DNA of 64,000 nucleotides from JAUVRX01 sp049664225 (lineage in GTDB: Bacteria; Acidobacteriota; Thermoanaerobaculia; Multivoradales; JAHEKO01): positions 62,001 through 126,000 of the forward strand of contig JBATEX010000133.1 of NCBI GenBank assembly GCA_049664225.1, read 5' to 3'. Positions 52,674 to 61,937 of the stretch are shown here, in pieces (position 1 is the first letter of the stretch; each line of letters begins with the position of its first letter). The notes beneath the pieces are model-generated. The model made no database searches. It worked only from the letters and a program-made list of their open reading frames with translations, and was not told the DNA's origin. The translations under genes were made by a program, and so were the position numbers.

Positions 52674-53951
52674 TTGCGAGTGACCGCCGTGACCTCAGCC
52701 CGATTCCCGATCGAGCGACACACCCTCGACAACGGATTACGGTTGGTCCTGCAGCCCGATTCCAGCCTACCGCTGGTAGCCGTCAACCTGTGGTATCACG
52801 TCGGCTCGAAGAACGACGTGCCTGGCAGAACCGGCCTGGCTCACCTCTTCGAGCACATGCTCTTCCAAGGTAGCCAGTATGTCGGCAAGAACGACCATTT
52901 CCGCCTCGTGCAGCAGGTCGGTGGCGTCGCCAACGGCTCGACCTGGTTCGATCGGACGAACTACTACGAGACACTGCCTGCCCACTGCCTGAGCCTAGGC
53001 CTGTGGCTCGAGTCCGATCGAATGGGCTTCTTCCTGCCAGCACTCGATGCCGAGAAGCTGGAGAATCAACGTGAAGTGGTGATGAACGAACGACGCCAAG
53101 GGGTCGACAATCAACCCTACGGCCAGGCCTTCGAGCGCCTGAATGAAACGCTCTTCCCCAGCGGATATCCCTATCGTTGGCCAGTCATCGGCTACATGGA
53201 CGACATCGCTGCCGCGGACCTGGAGGATGTGGAGGTCTTTTTCCGCACCTTCTACACCCCAGACAATGCGGTTCTGACCCTGGCTGGTCACTTCGATCCG
53301 GACCAAGCCCTGAAACTCGTCGAGAGCTACTTCGGTTCCATACCCAGGGGAGGGGCCCGTCCAGAAGTGGTGGCTTCACTACCGGACGAACCCCTCGGAC
53401 AGGTGGTGACTCTCGACGACGATGTTCAGTTGCCGAGAGTCTATACGGCGTTCAGACTGCCGTCTTTCGGCGAGCCCGAGTGGTACAGCGCCGACCTGCT
53501 CAGCGCGGCATTGTCCGGAGGCAAGACCAGCCCCCTCTACCGCCAACTGGTCTACGAGCGACAGATTGCGCAAGACGTCAACGCCTTCGTGTTGCCGACG
53601 GAGCTAGCCTCCAGTTTCGTCGTGGTGACGACCGGCCGCCCCGACACCGAGCTCGGCGAAGTGGAAGAGGTGGTTCGCGACGCCATCGCAACGGTCGCCG
53701 CCGGAGATCTCGGCCGTGGCGACCTGGATCGGGCTCGCAACAAGCTGGTCACCTCCTATAGCGACCAGCTCCAAGCGCTCGATGATCGAGCCGATCTGCT
53801 GTCGATGTTCACCAGCTACTTCGACGAGCCACAACGCCTCGAGAGCGAGATTGACCGATACCTCGAGAAAACACCCGAAGATCTCGCCACAGTGGCCAGG
53901 AATCGCCTGACACCCGACAAAGCTGTCAGCATCCGGGTGGTACCCAGATAG
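52674..53951 (+). CDS. M16 family zinc metallopeptidase (active subunit)
   Basis: A 425-residue pitrilysin/MPP-type protease. The inverted zinc motif HLFEH (RTGLAHLFEHMLFQG, about residues 57-62) and the downstream Glu (ENQREVVMNERRQG) are intact, followed by the second M16 domain. Start TTG 52674, or GTG 52680 or 52689. The following gene encodes the partner without the zinc motif. Such pairs form heterodimers, usually periplasmic, but neither has a clear signal peptide. Confidence 0.92.
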   Translation: MRVTAVTSARFPIERHTLDNGLRLVLQPDSSLPLVAVNLWYHVGSKNDVPGRTGLAHLFEHMLFQGSQYVGKNDHFRLVQQVGGVANGSTWFDRTNYYETLPAHCLSLGLWLESDRMGFFLPALDAEKLENQREVVMNERRQGVDNQPYGQAFERLNETLFPSGYPYRWPVIGYMDDIAAADLEDVEVFFRTFYTPDNAVLTLAGHFDPDQALKLVESYFGSIPRGGARPEVVASLPDEPLGQVVTLDDDVQLPRVYTAFRLPSFGEPEWYSADLLSAALSGGKTSPLYRQLVYERQIAQDVNAFVLPTELASSFVVVTTGRPDTELGEVEEVVRDAIATVAAGDLGRGDLDRARNKLVTSYSDQLQALDDRADLLSMFTSYFDEPQRLESEIDRYLEKTPEDLATVARNRLTPDKAVSIRVVPR

Positions 53952-53967
53952 CATGAGGAGTTAGGGC

Positions 53968-55359
53968 GTGGACAACGTGACAGAGGACATTCGCTCCAAG
54001 CCGCCGATTCCTGCCCAGGTCATTCCGTTCTCTTTTCCCAGTTTCGAACATTTCCACCTGGCCTCCGGCCTGGAGGTGTACCTGGCCTCGATCGATCGCG
54101 GCCCACTGGTGAGTCTTCACCTCGCCTGCCCAGCCGGAGCCTGGCATGACTCGCCGAAAGTGGCTGGGCGAGCAACTCTAGCTGCCGAGCTGCTGGACGA
54201 AGGTACCTACGACCTCACCGCCATGGAAATCGCCGCACGCATCGACAGCCTGGGGGGCTTTCTTTCCAGCCAGGCCGACTGGAACGCCAGCTGGCTCTCG
54301 ATCAGCCTGCTGTCCAAGCATCTGGAATCGGGCCTCGATCTGCTGGCCCAAATCGTGGCAGGAGCGGCCTTCCCCGACGCCGAAGTCGCTCGACTTCGTC
54401 AGCAGCGTCTGGCGAATCTCCAGAGAAGGGCCGCTCAGCCGTCCTCACTGGCAGCCGATGCCCTAGCTGGAGCCCTCTACCCCGGGACAGCCTATGGACA
54501 GCCTGCAATGGGCACCCGGGACGCGGTGAAGGCTCTCGGCCGCAGTGAGCTGGTGGATTTCTATCGCCAGCAATTCACGCCGAGGGGCTCCGTCCTGATA
54601 CTCGCTGGTGACCTGGACCTGACGGCCGCCAACAGGGCCATCGAGCGCGGTATCGGGGGATGGTCCGGGGGCGAACCGCTCGCCGCTGGCTCGATTCAGA
54701 GCCGCGCCCAGGAAGAGACCCGTGTCATCATCGTCGACCGACCCGAGGCTGCCCAGACTGCGCTGCGAATCGGCCATGCTTCGATCCCACGAACTCACCC
54801 CGACTATGTTCCTCTCCAGGTCTTGAATAGCTTGCTCGGTGGAAAATTCACCAGCCGAATCAACCTCAGCCTGCGAGAGGAGCTCGGAATCACCTACGGC
54901 GCGAGTAGCAGCTTCTCACCCCGACTCGGGCCCGGACCATTTCAGGTGGCTGCCGACGTCGAGACGGATGGCGTAGGCATCGGAACCCGGGAAATCATCA
55001 GGCAACTTCACCGCTTGCAGGACGAATCGGTCGACGAAGTGGAGCTGCAAGACACGAAGACCTACCTGCTGGGGGTCTTCCCCTACTCGTTGCAACGCAT
55101 CGATGGCCTGGCCAGCCGTCTGGCCGACCTCGGGATCGCGTCGCTGCCCGATGACTACTTCGATCAGCAACTGGCGGTCGTCCGGAGCCTCAGGCCGGAG
55201 GCCATCCAGATTTTGGCCAAGCGACATCTTCATCCGACCCGCCTGGCGGTGGTGGCGGTCGGGCCAGCAGACAAACTGCAGCCGCAACTAGAAGGCTTCG
55301 GCAGGATCTCGATCGTGCCTCCGAGCGAAGTGCTCCAGGCCGGGCTCGGCCCTGACTGA
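53968..55359 (+). CDS. M16 family peptidase-like protein (inactive subunit)
   Basis: A 463-residue M16-fold protein lacking HxxEH: the aligned segment reads RATLAAELLDEGTYDLT. It keeps the glycine-rich and R/Y substrate-binding elements of the C-terminal half (SLLGGKFTSRINLSLREELGITYGASS). It pairs with the active gene 16 bp upstream, as in MPP-alpha/beta or the PqqF-like bacterial pairs. GTG start with GAGGAG 8 bases upstream. Confidence 0.92.
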   Translation: MDNVTEDIRSKPPIPAQVIPFSFPSFEHFHLASGLEVYLASIDRGPLVSLHLACPAGAWHDSPKVAGRATLAAELLDEGTYDLTAMEIAARIDSLGGFLSSQADWNASWLSISLLSKHLESGLDLLAQIVAGAAFPDAEVARLRQQRLANLQRRAAQPSSLAADALAGALYPGTAYGQPAMGTRDAVKALGRSELVDFYRQQFTPRGSVLILAGDLDLTAANRAIERGIGGWSGGEPLAAGSIQSRAQEETRVIIVDRPEAAQTALRIGHASIPRTHPDYVPLQVLNSLLGGKFTSRINLSLREELGITYGASSSFSPRLGPGPFQVAADVETDGVGIGTREIIRQLHRLQDESVDEVELQDTKTYLLGVFPYSLQRIDGLASRLADLGIASLPDDYFDQQLAVVRSLRPEAIQILAKRHLHPTRLAVVAVGPADKLQPQLEGFGRISIVPPSEVLQAGLGPD

Positions 55360-55492
55360 CGGCATCGTGATCAGCACACGACTCCAGTCTCGAAGCGTGC
55401 GGCATCAGACCTCCAACGAACACCCTCCACAGTTCGAGAGAAGGCAACTAACTCATTTGTTTGCTGGAATTTAGAGACCTTCCCAAGTCGCC

Positions 55493-55519
55493 TCGACACA
55501 ACCGCCCCTGTGCTATAGT
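55493..55519 (+). promoter_or_regulatory. promoter of the EF-G-like gene
   Basis: TCGACA (55493-55498), a 15-bp spacer and an extended -10 TGC TATAGT (TATAGT at 55514-55519), about 40 bases upstream of the ATG. AGGAGG is at 55544-55549. The short spacer is compensated by the TG extension. Confidence 0.5.
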
Positions 55520-55558
55520 TACGGCTCATTTTGTTGGCTCGATAGGAGGTTCAAAAGC

Positions 55559-57649
55559 ATGCAGGTCGACAGTCCAGACATGATTAGAAACGTCGCTCTT
55601 ACCGGCCACAGTGACACCGGTAAAACGACTCTGGCCAGTGCCCTGCTCTACACCGGCGGTGTCGTCAATCGGCTCAACAAGGTCGAGGACGGGAACACGA
55701 TTACCGACTTCGATTCCGAAGAGATCGACCGCGGCATCTCCATCGGACTGGCCGTCTGCTTCACACCTTGGAAACAGCACAAAATCAACCTTCTGGACTG
55801 TCCCGGATACGGCATCTTCTTCGATGAAACCCGCAGCGCAATGCGCGCTGCCGATGCCGCCCTGCTATGCATCAATGCAGCCTCGGGCGTCGAGGTGACG
55901 AGCGAGAAAGTGTGGGATTTCGCCGCCGAGATCGGCCAACCCGTGATGATCCATCTCACCAAGATGGATCGCGAGCGCGCCGAACTGCGAAGCGCCGTCG
56001 AGCAAGTAAGAAAGGTCTTCGGTCGGGAAGTGATCCCGATCGAAGTTCCGATCGGCACCTCTCAGGCTTTCGAAGGTGTGATCGATTTGATCAACGACAA
56101 GGCCACAGTCTTCACCAAGGACGGAGATGGCAAGGGGAAGACGACAGAAATCCCAGAGGCTGCTCAGGACGAATTCAACCATTGGAAAACTGCTCTGGTG
56201 GAAGCCGTGGCTGAGACAGACGACGCCCTGCTCGAGAAGTTCTTCGAAGCCGGCGAGCTCTCTGCAGATGAACTCAGGGAAGGTCTGCTCCGGGCCGTAA
56301 CGGAGCGCAAGCTGTTCCCGGTCACCCTGAGCTCCGCCCTACACGGAATCGGCCCGGCCTCGGTTCTCGAAGCGATTGTCGAGACTCTTCCGTCACCCAT
56401 CGATCGGGGTACCTTTCCAGCGATCGACTTCGGCGGCGAGGAGCAGGCACTGGCCTGCGACCCGGATGGCAAGGTCGCCACCCTGGTCTTCAAGACGCTG
56501 AGCGACCCGTTCACGGGCAAGGTCTCCCTGCTCCGAGTGGTCTCGGGCAGGCTCGCGTCCGATACCCCCTATTGGAACTTCCAAGAGGAGATGGACGAGA
56601 AGGTCGGGCATCTCATGGTCATGCAAGGCAAGACCGGCAGCGCCGTTCCAGGCCTGGTGACCGGCGACATCGGTGGAGTTGCCAAGCTCAAGCACGCCCA
56701 TACCGGAAACACGCTTTGCGAGAAGGACACACCCGTCCGACTGGCCTGGCTCGCTCCACGCGAGGATGCAATTGCCTTCGCCATCGAGCCCAAATCGAAG
56801 GGCGACGAGGAGAAGATCAGCGAGTCACTGGCCCGCTTGAAGGAGGAGGATCCGAGGCTTCATAGTCGGCGAGATACCGAGACGGGAGAATTCCTGCTCG
56901 CGGGGAGCGGTCAGCTGCACGTCGAGATCGCCGTGGCGAAGCTCAAGAAACGATTCAATGTGGAAGTCATTCTGCATCCACCCAAGGTGCCGTATCGCGA
57001 GACCATCCGCAAGTCGGCTCCCGGCCATGGTCGGCATAAGAAGCAGACCGGTGGGCGCGGTCAGTTCGCCGACTGCAGGATCACCATGGAACCGACGACC
57101 GGCGACGAGGAGTTTGAATTCATCGACGAGATCTTTGGTGGCTCGATTCCCCAAGGCTACCGGCCAGCTGTGGAAAAAGGCATCCACGAGGCGGCGAAGC
57201 GTGGATATCTGGCCGGATACCCCGTGGTCGGCTTCAAGGTAAGGCTGCAAGATGGGCAGTATCACGACGTCGACTCCTCGGAGATGGCCTTCAAGATCGC
57301 TGGCTCACTGGCCTTCAAAGACGCCATGAGCAAGGCAGGAGCAACTCTCCTGGAGCCCATAATGAAGGTGGAGATCACGACCACCGAGGAATTCATGGGG
57401 GACATCATGAGCGACCTTTCGCAACGACGGGGTCGCCCCCAGGGAATGGACAGCAAGAACGGCTCACAAGTGGTCAGCGCGACTGTGCCACTGTCCGAGA
57501 TGCTGGACTATTCGCCCGCGTTGCGCTCCATGACTCAAGGACGTTCCAGCTTTCACATGGAGATGTCCAACTACGAAGAGGTGCCGCGGCAGATTCAGGA
57601 GAAGATCATCGCCGAGGCACGGAAGGAGAAGGGGGAGGAGAATAGCTAG
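55559..57649 (+). CDS. elongation factor G paralogue (EF-G-like GTPase)
   Basis: A full-length EF-G of 696 residues: G domain (1-280), domain II (about 300-400), III, IV (GGRGQFADCRI at about 500) and V. The GTPase motifs differ from canonical EF-G: G1 is GHSDTGKTT, G3 is DCPGY rather than DTPGH, and G4 is TKMD rather than NKMD. This marks it as the second EF-G class, whose members may have altered translocation or stress roles. The main fusA would be with the str operon, outside this window. A strong terminator follows. Confidence 0.93.
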   Translation: MQVDSPDMIRNVALTGHSDTGKTTLASALLYTGGVVNRLNKVEDGNTITDFDSEEIDRGISIGLAVCFTPWKQHKINLLDCPGYGIFFDETRSAMRAADAALLCINAASGVEVTSEKVWDFAAEIGQPVMIHLTKMDRERAELRSAVEQVRKVFGREVIPIEVPIGTSQAFEGVIDLINDKATVFTKDGDGKGKTTEIPEAAQDEFNHWKTALVEAVAETDDALLEKFFEAGELSADELREGLLRAVTERKLFPVTLSSALHGIGPASVLEAIVETLPSPIDRGTFPAIDFGGEEQALACDPDGKVATLVFKTLSDPFTGKVSLLRVVSGRLASDTPYWNFQEEMDEKVGHLMVMQGKTGSAVPGLVTGDIGGVAKLKHAHTGNTLCEKDTPVRLAWLAPREDAIAFAIEPKSKGDEEKISESLARLKEEDPRLHSRRDTETGEFLLAGSGQLHVEIAVAKLKKRFNVEVILHPPKVPYRETIRKSAPGHGRHKKQTGGRGQFADCRITMEPTTGDEEFEFIDEIFGGSIPQGYRPAVEKGIHEAAKRGYLAGYPVVGFKVRLQDGQYHDVDSSEMAFKIAGSLAFKDAMSKAGATLLEPIMKVEITTTEEFMGDIMSDLSQRRGRPQGMDSKNGSQVVSATVPLSEMLDYSPALRSMTQGRSSFHMEMSNYEEVPRQIQEKIIAEARKEKGEENS

Positions 57650-57674
57650 CTCCGCGTTCGGGTCCCTAAGACAG

Positions 57675-57705
57675 AACGACCGGCCGTGATGGCCGGTCGT
57701 TTTTT
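57675..57705 (+). terminator. intrinsic terminator
   Basis: The perfect 11-bp stem AACGACCGGCC/GGCCGGTCGTT (57675-57685 and 57691-57701) with loop GTGAT leads into TTTTTT. It ends the EF-G-like transcript and could protect the convergent rplQ end. Confidence 0.9.
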
Positions 57706-57755
57706 CTTGCCATGGCTGCCACAACAGCTCGACGTTTCTGAACTCGAAGAGGTAC

Positions 57756-58184
57756 CTAGTCTCCTGACTTCGACTTGGCTTTCTTGCCACCCTTCTTACC
57801 CTTCTTGTCCGTCGCACTGTCGGTCTCACCGCGGTCCACGAACTCGAGAAAGGCCATCTCGGCGCCATCACCTTTGCGCGGACCGAGCTTGATGATACGA
57901 GTGTAGCCGCCTGGTCGCTCGTGATATCGGGGAGCAATCTCGTCGAATAGCTTCTTGACCAGGCCTCGATCACTGATCAGCCGATTGACCTGGCGCCGAG
58001 CATGGACGGTGTCGCGCTTGCCCTGCGTGACCGCCTTCTCCGCCAGGGGGCGCAGCTCCTTGGCTTTCTCCAGCGTCGTCCTGATGCGCTCCTCCTTGAC
58101 CAGTGAGCTCAACTGGTTGCGAAAGAGAGCCTTCCGATGAGCGGGAGACCGCCCCAGCTTTCTACCCTTGACTTGATGACGCAT
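57756..58184 (-). CDS. rplQ: 50S ribosomal protein L17
   Basis: The L17 fold is recognisable from MRHQVKGRKLGRSPAHRKAL, LVKEERIRTTLEKAKELRP and RYHERPGGYTRIIKLGPRKGD. It is 142 residues with a Lys-rich C-terminal tail (about 20 residues) beyond the usual 120. It is last in the alpha operon, 23 bp after rpoA. Confidence 0.97.
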   Translation of the reverse strand: MRHQVKGRKLGRSPAHRKALFRNQLSSLVKEERIRTTLEKAKELRPLAEKAVTQGKRDTVHARRQVNRLISDRGLVKKLFDEIAPRYHERPGGYTRIIKLGPRKGDGAEMAFLEFVDRGETDSATDKKGKKGGKKAKSKSGD

Positions 58185-58207
58185 TGCCGACTCCTTGCTC
58201 GACGCCT

Positions 58208-59191
58208 CTAGAAAGGCGCTCGGACCGACTCCTCGGGAACGTCCATTCCCAGCCGTAGACCGAGACTGGTTAGAATCTCCTGCACCTCTTCCAGCGACTT
58301 GCGACCGAAGTTTTTGGTCTCGAGCATGTCCTTTTCGGACCTGCGGACAAGGTCGCGCAAGGTGTAGATGCTAGCGTTTTTCAAACAGTTGGCCGATCGC
58401 ACCGACAAATCCAGCTCGTCAATCGACTTCGACAGAATGGCGTCGATACCGGAAAATTCGTCGCCGTCGCTCGTCACCGCTTCCTCGACCATGCTCTCCT
58501 CGGATTCGACGAAGATCGTCAAGTGATCCTTGAGCAGGGTCGCTCCCAGTGAAACCGCTTCTTCGGGCTTCACCGTACCGTTGGTCCACAGCTCCATGAC
58601 CAGACGTTCATAGTCGGTGGCGCGTCCAACTCGAGCGGCTTCGACCTTGTAGGTTACCCGCTTGCACGGTGAGTGCACCGAATCCACTGGGATCCAGCCG
58701 ATTCCAAGGCTCTCGTCGAAATTCTTCTCTGCACTGACATAGCCTCTTCCGAGGATGACCTGAGCCTGGAGCTTCAGCTTGCCCTCCTCGTTCAGCGTCG
58801 CGATGTGAACATCCGGGTCGCAGATCTCGACCGTTGGATCGCCGGTCAGCTGACCGGCAGTGACCTCGCCTGGGCCACTCACATCCAGGCTGAGAAATTT
58901 CGGCCCCTCGGCATGCAACAGGATCGGAATCTCCTTGAGGTTCAAGATGATGTCCGTGACGTCCTCTACGACACCTGGCATGGAGGAGAACTCATGGAGC
59001 ACTCCCTCGATCTGGACCGACGTGATGGCGGCGCCTTCGACCGAGGACAGCATCGACCGTCGAAGCGCATTTCCGACCGTCGTCGCAAAGCCTCTTTCAA
59101 AAGGCTGGGCGATGAACTTGCCGTAGGTCGGCGACAGCGTTTCACCGTCGACTTCAATTCGTTTGGGGCGTTGGAAACCCTTCCAAAGCAT
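58208..59191 (-). CDS. rpoA: RNA polymerase alpha subunit
   Basis: A 327-residue protein. The N-terminal assembly domain (RGFATTVGNALRRSMLSSVEGAAI) is linked to the alpha-CTD that binds UP elements and activators (LDLSVRSANCLKNASIYTLRDLV, ETKNFGRKSLEEVQEIL). The order rpsD-rpoA-rplQ is conserved in bacteria. Confidence 0.98.
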   Translation of the reverse strand: MLWKGFQRPKRIEVDGETLSPTYGKFIAQPFERGFATTVGNALRRSMLSSVEGAAITSVQIEGVLHEFSSMPGVVEDVTDIILNLKEIPILLHAEGPKFLSLDVSGPGEVTAGQLTGDPTVEICDPDVHIATLNEEGKLKLQAQVILGRGYVSAEKNFDESLGIGWIPVDSVHSPCKRVTYKVEAARVGRATDYERLVMELWTNGTVKPEEAVSLGATLLKDHLTIFVESEESMVEEAVTSDGDEFSGIDAILSKSIDELDLSVRSANCLKNASIYTLRDLVRRSEKDMLETKNFGRKSLEEVQEILTSLGLRLGMDVPEESVRAPF

Positions 59192-59241
59192 AAGACGACT
59201 CCTTGTTCGAGACGTTTCCTGGATCGCTCAGAAGTCAGCCA

Positions 59242-59871
59242 CTATCGACTGTACAGCTCGACAATCAGCTGCTCCTCAACGGGCAGCTTGATGTCGTCGC
59301 GAGTCGGCAGGGCAATGGCCTTGCCGACAAAGTTCTCTGGGTCCAGCTCGAGCCAACTCGGAATACCCCGCCCTCTGGCGGTCTCCACGCTGGCTCGAAT
59401 GATTTCATTCTTGCGGCTACCTTCCTTGACCCCGACCTGCTGGCCGACCTTGACCTGATACGAAGGGATGGTCGTCTTGCGGCCATCGACCTCGATATGG
59501 CCATGGCGGACCAACTGTCGAGCCTGGGATCTGGATGAAGCGAATCCCAGACTATAGACCACGTTGTCCAGGCGCCGCTCGAGGCTGATCAACAGGTTGT
59601 CGCCGGTGACACCCTTCTTGCCTGCGGCGGTGGAGAAGTAGTTACGGAATTGCTTCTCGAATACTCCGTAGATGCGCTTGACCTTCTGTTTCTCCCGCAG
59701 CTGCGGGCCATAGCCAGAGGGCCGACGACTACGGCGCTGGCCGTGCTGACCTGGCGGATAGGCTCGCCGCTCGATGGCACACTTCTCCTTGAAGCAGCGA
59801 TCGCCCTTGAGAAACAGCTTCATCCGTTCCCGACGACAGAGCCGGCAGACGGGTCCCGTATATCGTGCCAC
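59242..59871 (-). CDS. rpsD: 30S ribosomal protein S4
   Basis: A 209-residue S4 with the zinc-binding cysteines Cys9, Cys12, Cys26 and Cys31 (the C+ form) and the S4 RNA-binding domain (SLERRLDNVVYSLGFASS). In many bacteria S4 represses the alpha operon. Confidence 0.98.
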   Translation of the reverse strand: MARYTGPVCRLCRRERMKLFLKGDRCFKEKCAIERRAYPPGQHGQRRSRRPSGYGPQLREKQKVKRIYGVFEKQFRNYFSTAAGKKGVTGDNLLISLERRLDNVVYSLGFASSRSQARQLVRHGHIEVDGRKTTIPSYQVKVGQQVGVKEGSRKNEIIRASVETARGRGIPSWLELDPENFVGKAIALPTRDDIKLPVEEQLIVELYSR

Positions 59872-59994
59872 TTTATCCTTCTCCTTCCGGTTCTCGAATC
59901 AGCCGACCCGGATCCATTTCGACACCACTCGCGTCGAGTGCAACCGGCACCACTGGAATCAAATGACTATTCTCCTGGTCTTTCATCACAGGCT

Positions 59995-60393
59995 CTAGAC
60001 TCTTCGCCGCTTCCTCGGCCGACAGCCGTTGTGCGGAATCGGGGTGACGTCACGGATGGACTTCACCGTCAATCCGGCGGAGCCCAAAGCGCGTATCGCA
60101 GACTCGCGGCCACCACCCGGACCGTCAACCTGGACATCGATCGTCCTCATGCCCACATCCCGGGCATTTTGAGCCGCGTTCTGCCCTGCCACCTGAGCCG
60201 CAAAAGGAGTTCCCTTGCGCGACCCCTTGAAGCCGATCCGTCCAGCCGAGGACCAACTCACGACGGCGCCCTCTGGGTCGGAAATGGTAATCAACGTGTT
60301 ATTGAACGTCGCTTTGATATGGGCCACACCGTGAGGAACAATCCTCTTTTCCTTCTTTCTCCGGTCTTTGCCTCCGCTGCGCGCTTTCGCCAT
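59995..60393 (-). CDS. rpsK: 30S ribosomal protein S11
   Basis: A 132-residue S11 with GVAHIKATFNNTLITISD and the conserved end DVTPIPHNGCRPRKRRRV. It forms the platform of the small subunit near the mRNA exit. It sits 15 bp after rpsM. Confidence 0.98.
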   Translation of the reverse strand: MAKARSGGKDRRKKEKRIVPHGVAHIKATFNNTLITISDPEGAVVSWSSAGRIGFKGSRKGTPFAAQVAGQNAAQNARDVGMRTIDVQVDGPGGGRESAIRALGSAGLTVKSIRDVTPIPHNGCRPRKRRRV

Positions 60394-60408
60394 CCTTCAC
60401 CTCAATTT

Positions 60409-60789
60409 CTATTTCTTGACCTGCTTCTTGCCCGCGACCGCTCCACGCCTCGGCCCCTTCCGGGTTCGCGCATTGGTGTGAGTTCGCTGTCCTCGCAAGG
60501 GGAGATTCCTCCTGTGACGCACACCCCTGTAGGAACCGATTTCGATCAGACGCCGAATATTCTGTCCGACCTCCTTGCGTAGATCACCTTCGACCCGACC
60601 CTCATCCTGGACGACCTGCCGGATACGGCGAGCCTCCTCTTCGGTGAGGTCCTTGACTTTGATCGTTTCTTCCACCCCTGCCGTCCCGAGGATCTTCCGA
60701 GACCGGGTACGCCCGATACCGTAGATGTATGTCAGGCCAACCCAGACCTGTTTGCTCGGAGGCAGATCGACACCTGCTATTCGCGCCAT
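60409..60789 (-). CDS. rpsM: 30S ribosomal protein S13
   Basis: A 126-residue S13 with MARIAGVDLPPSKQVWVGLT, the H2TH segment GIGRTRSRKIL and the tail RTHTNARTRKGPRRG that contacts P-site tRNA. Confidence 0.98.
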   Translation of the reverse strand: MARIAGVDLPPSKQVWVGLTYIYGIGRTRSRKILGTAGVEETIKVKDLTEEEARRIRQVVQDEGRVEGDLRKEVGQNIRRLIEIGSYRGVRHRRNLPLRGQRTHTNARTRKGPRRGAVAGKKQVKK

Positions 60790-60798
60790 GGCTACACC

Positions 60799-60912
60799 TT
60801 ACCCTTGTCGTTGCTTGTGCTTGGGGTTCTCACAGATCACCCTTACGACACCGTGGCGCCTGATGATCTTGCACTTCGGACACATTCGCTTGACTGACGA
60901 ACGAACTTTCAT
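60799..60912 (-). CDS. rpmJ: 50S ribosomal protein L36
   Basis: A 37-residue L36 starting at ATG 60912, below the size most callers list. The zinc ligands Cys11, Cys14, Cys27 and His32 are all present, so this is the zinc-binding C+ form. It lies between infA and rpsM as in the standard alpha operon. Confidence 0.97.
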   Translation of the reverse strand: MKVRSSVKRMCPKCKIIRRHGVVRVICENPKHKQRQG

Positions 60913-60926
60913 AGCGACTTCCTCGG

Positions 60927-61145
60927 TTACCTCAACCTGTAGACAATACGGCCGCGACTGAGATCGTATGGTGACAACTCCACGCGGACTCTGTCCCCCG
61001 GCAGGATGCGTATGAAATGTTTCCGCATCTTTCCGGAGACGTGTGCCAGTACCTGGTGGCCATTTTCGAGCTCGACACGAAACATGGCGTTTGGCAGAGG
61101 CTCCACCACCACAGCTTCGACTTCGATCGCTTCTTCTTTGGCCAA
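60927..61145 (-). CDS. infA: translation initiation factor IF-1
   Basis: A 72-residue OB-fold IF-1 (EPLPNAMFRVELENGHQVLA, GKMRKHFIRILPGDRVRVEL). It binds the 30S A site during initiation. It lies 30 bp after map and 14 bp before rpmJ. Confidence 0.97.
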   Translation of the reverse strand: MAKEEAIEVEAVVVEPLPNAMFRVELENGHQVLAHVSGKMRKHFIRILPGDRVRVELSPYDLSRGRIVYRLR

Positions 61146-61175
61146 TTCTTCTCCTCAACTTTCATCCAACAGCCG

Positions 61176-61937
61176 TCAAGCGACCGCTGCCTGGCTGCGG
61201 CCCAAGACCCTCTGTCCAGTCTCGGTCACCGCAACCGAGAATTCGAAATGCGCCGACAGGGCGCCGTCAGTCGTTCGTGCGGTCCAGCCATCCGCGTCCA
61301 CCTTGATGCCCGGTTCACCCGCATTGACCATGGGCTCGATCGCCAGCACCATACCAGGCTCGAGCATCGGTCCACGCCCGGGCTGACCGAAGTTGGGTAT
61401 CTGTGGGTCCTCGTGCAACGCCGCCCCGATGCCGTGCCCAACAAACTCTCGAACCACAGAGAAACCGAACTTCTCTACATGGTCCTGCACGGTGTGCCCG
61501 ATATCCGACAGCCGCTTTCCCGGCTCGACTACCCGGATAGCCAGCTCGAGCGACTCCCGAGTGACATCCATCAACTGTCTGGCCTGCGGGCTGATCACAC
61601 CGACCGCATAAGTGCGGGCGGCGTCGCCATAGTACCCCTTGTAGAGCACTCCACAGTCGACGCCTATGATGTCCCCTTCTCCAAGCGGGGTCGCGTTGGG
61701 AATGCCGTGCACGATGACATCGTTGATCGACGTACAGAGAGTGGCTGGAAACCCGCGATAGTTCAGAAAGGCAGGCACACCTCCAGCACTGCGGATGAAC
61801 TCCTCGGCGAAACAGTCGAGCTCGGCGGTGGTTACGCCTGGCACGATCATTTCCGTGATCCCATCCAAGACCTCGTGGACGATGCGATTCGCCTCGTCCA
61901 TGAGCTCGATCTCGCCTGTGGACTTCAGGACCGTCAC
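61176..61937 (-). CDS. map: methionine aminopeptidase, type I
   Basis: A 253-residue enzyme that removes initiator Met. The metal ligands are visible in IGVDCGVLYKGYYGDAARTY (two Asp), GHGIGAALHEDP (His), AIEPM and AHFEFSVAV (two Glu). GTG start overlaps the adk stop by 4 bases. Confidence 0.97.
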   Translation of the reverse strand: MTVLKSTGEIELMDEANRIVHEVLDGITEMIVPGVTTAELDCFAEEFIRSAGGVPAFLNYRGFPATLCTSINDVIVHGIPNATPLGEGDIIGVDCGVLYKGYYGDAARTYAVGVISPQARQLMDVTRESLELAIRVVEPGKRLSDIGHTVQDHVEKFGFSVVREFVGHGIGAALHEDPQIPNFGQPGRGPMLEPGMVLAIEPMVNAGEPGIKVDADGWTARTTDGALSAHFEFSVAVTETGQRVLGRSQAAVA

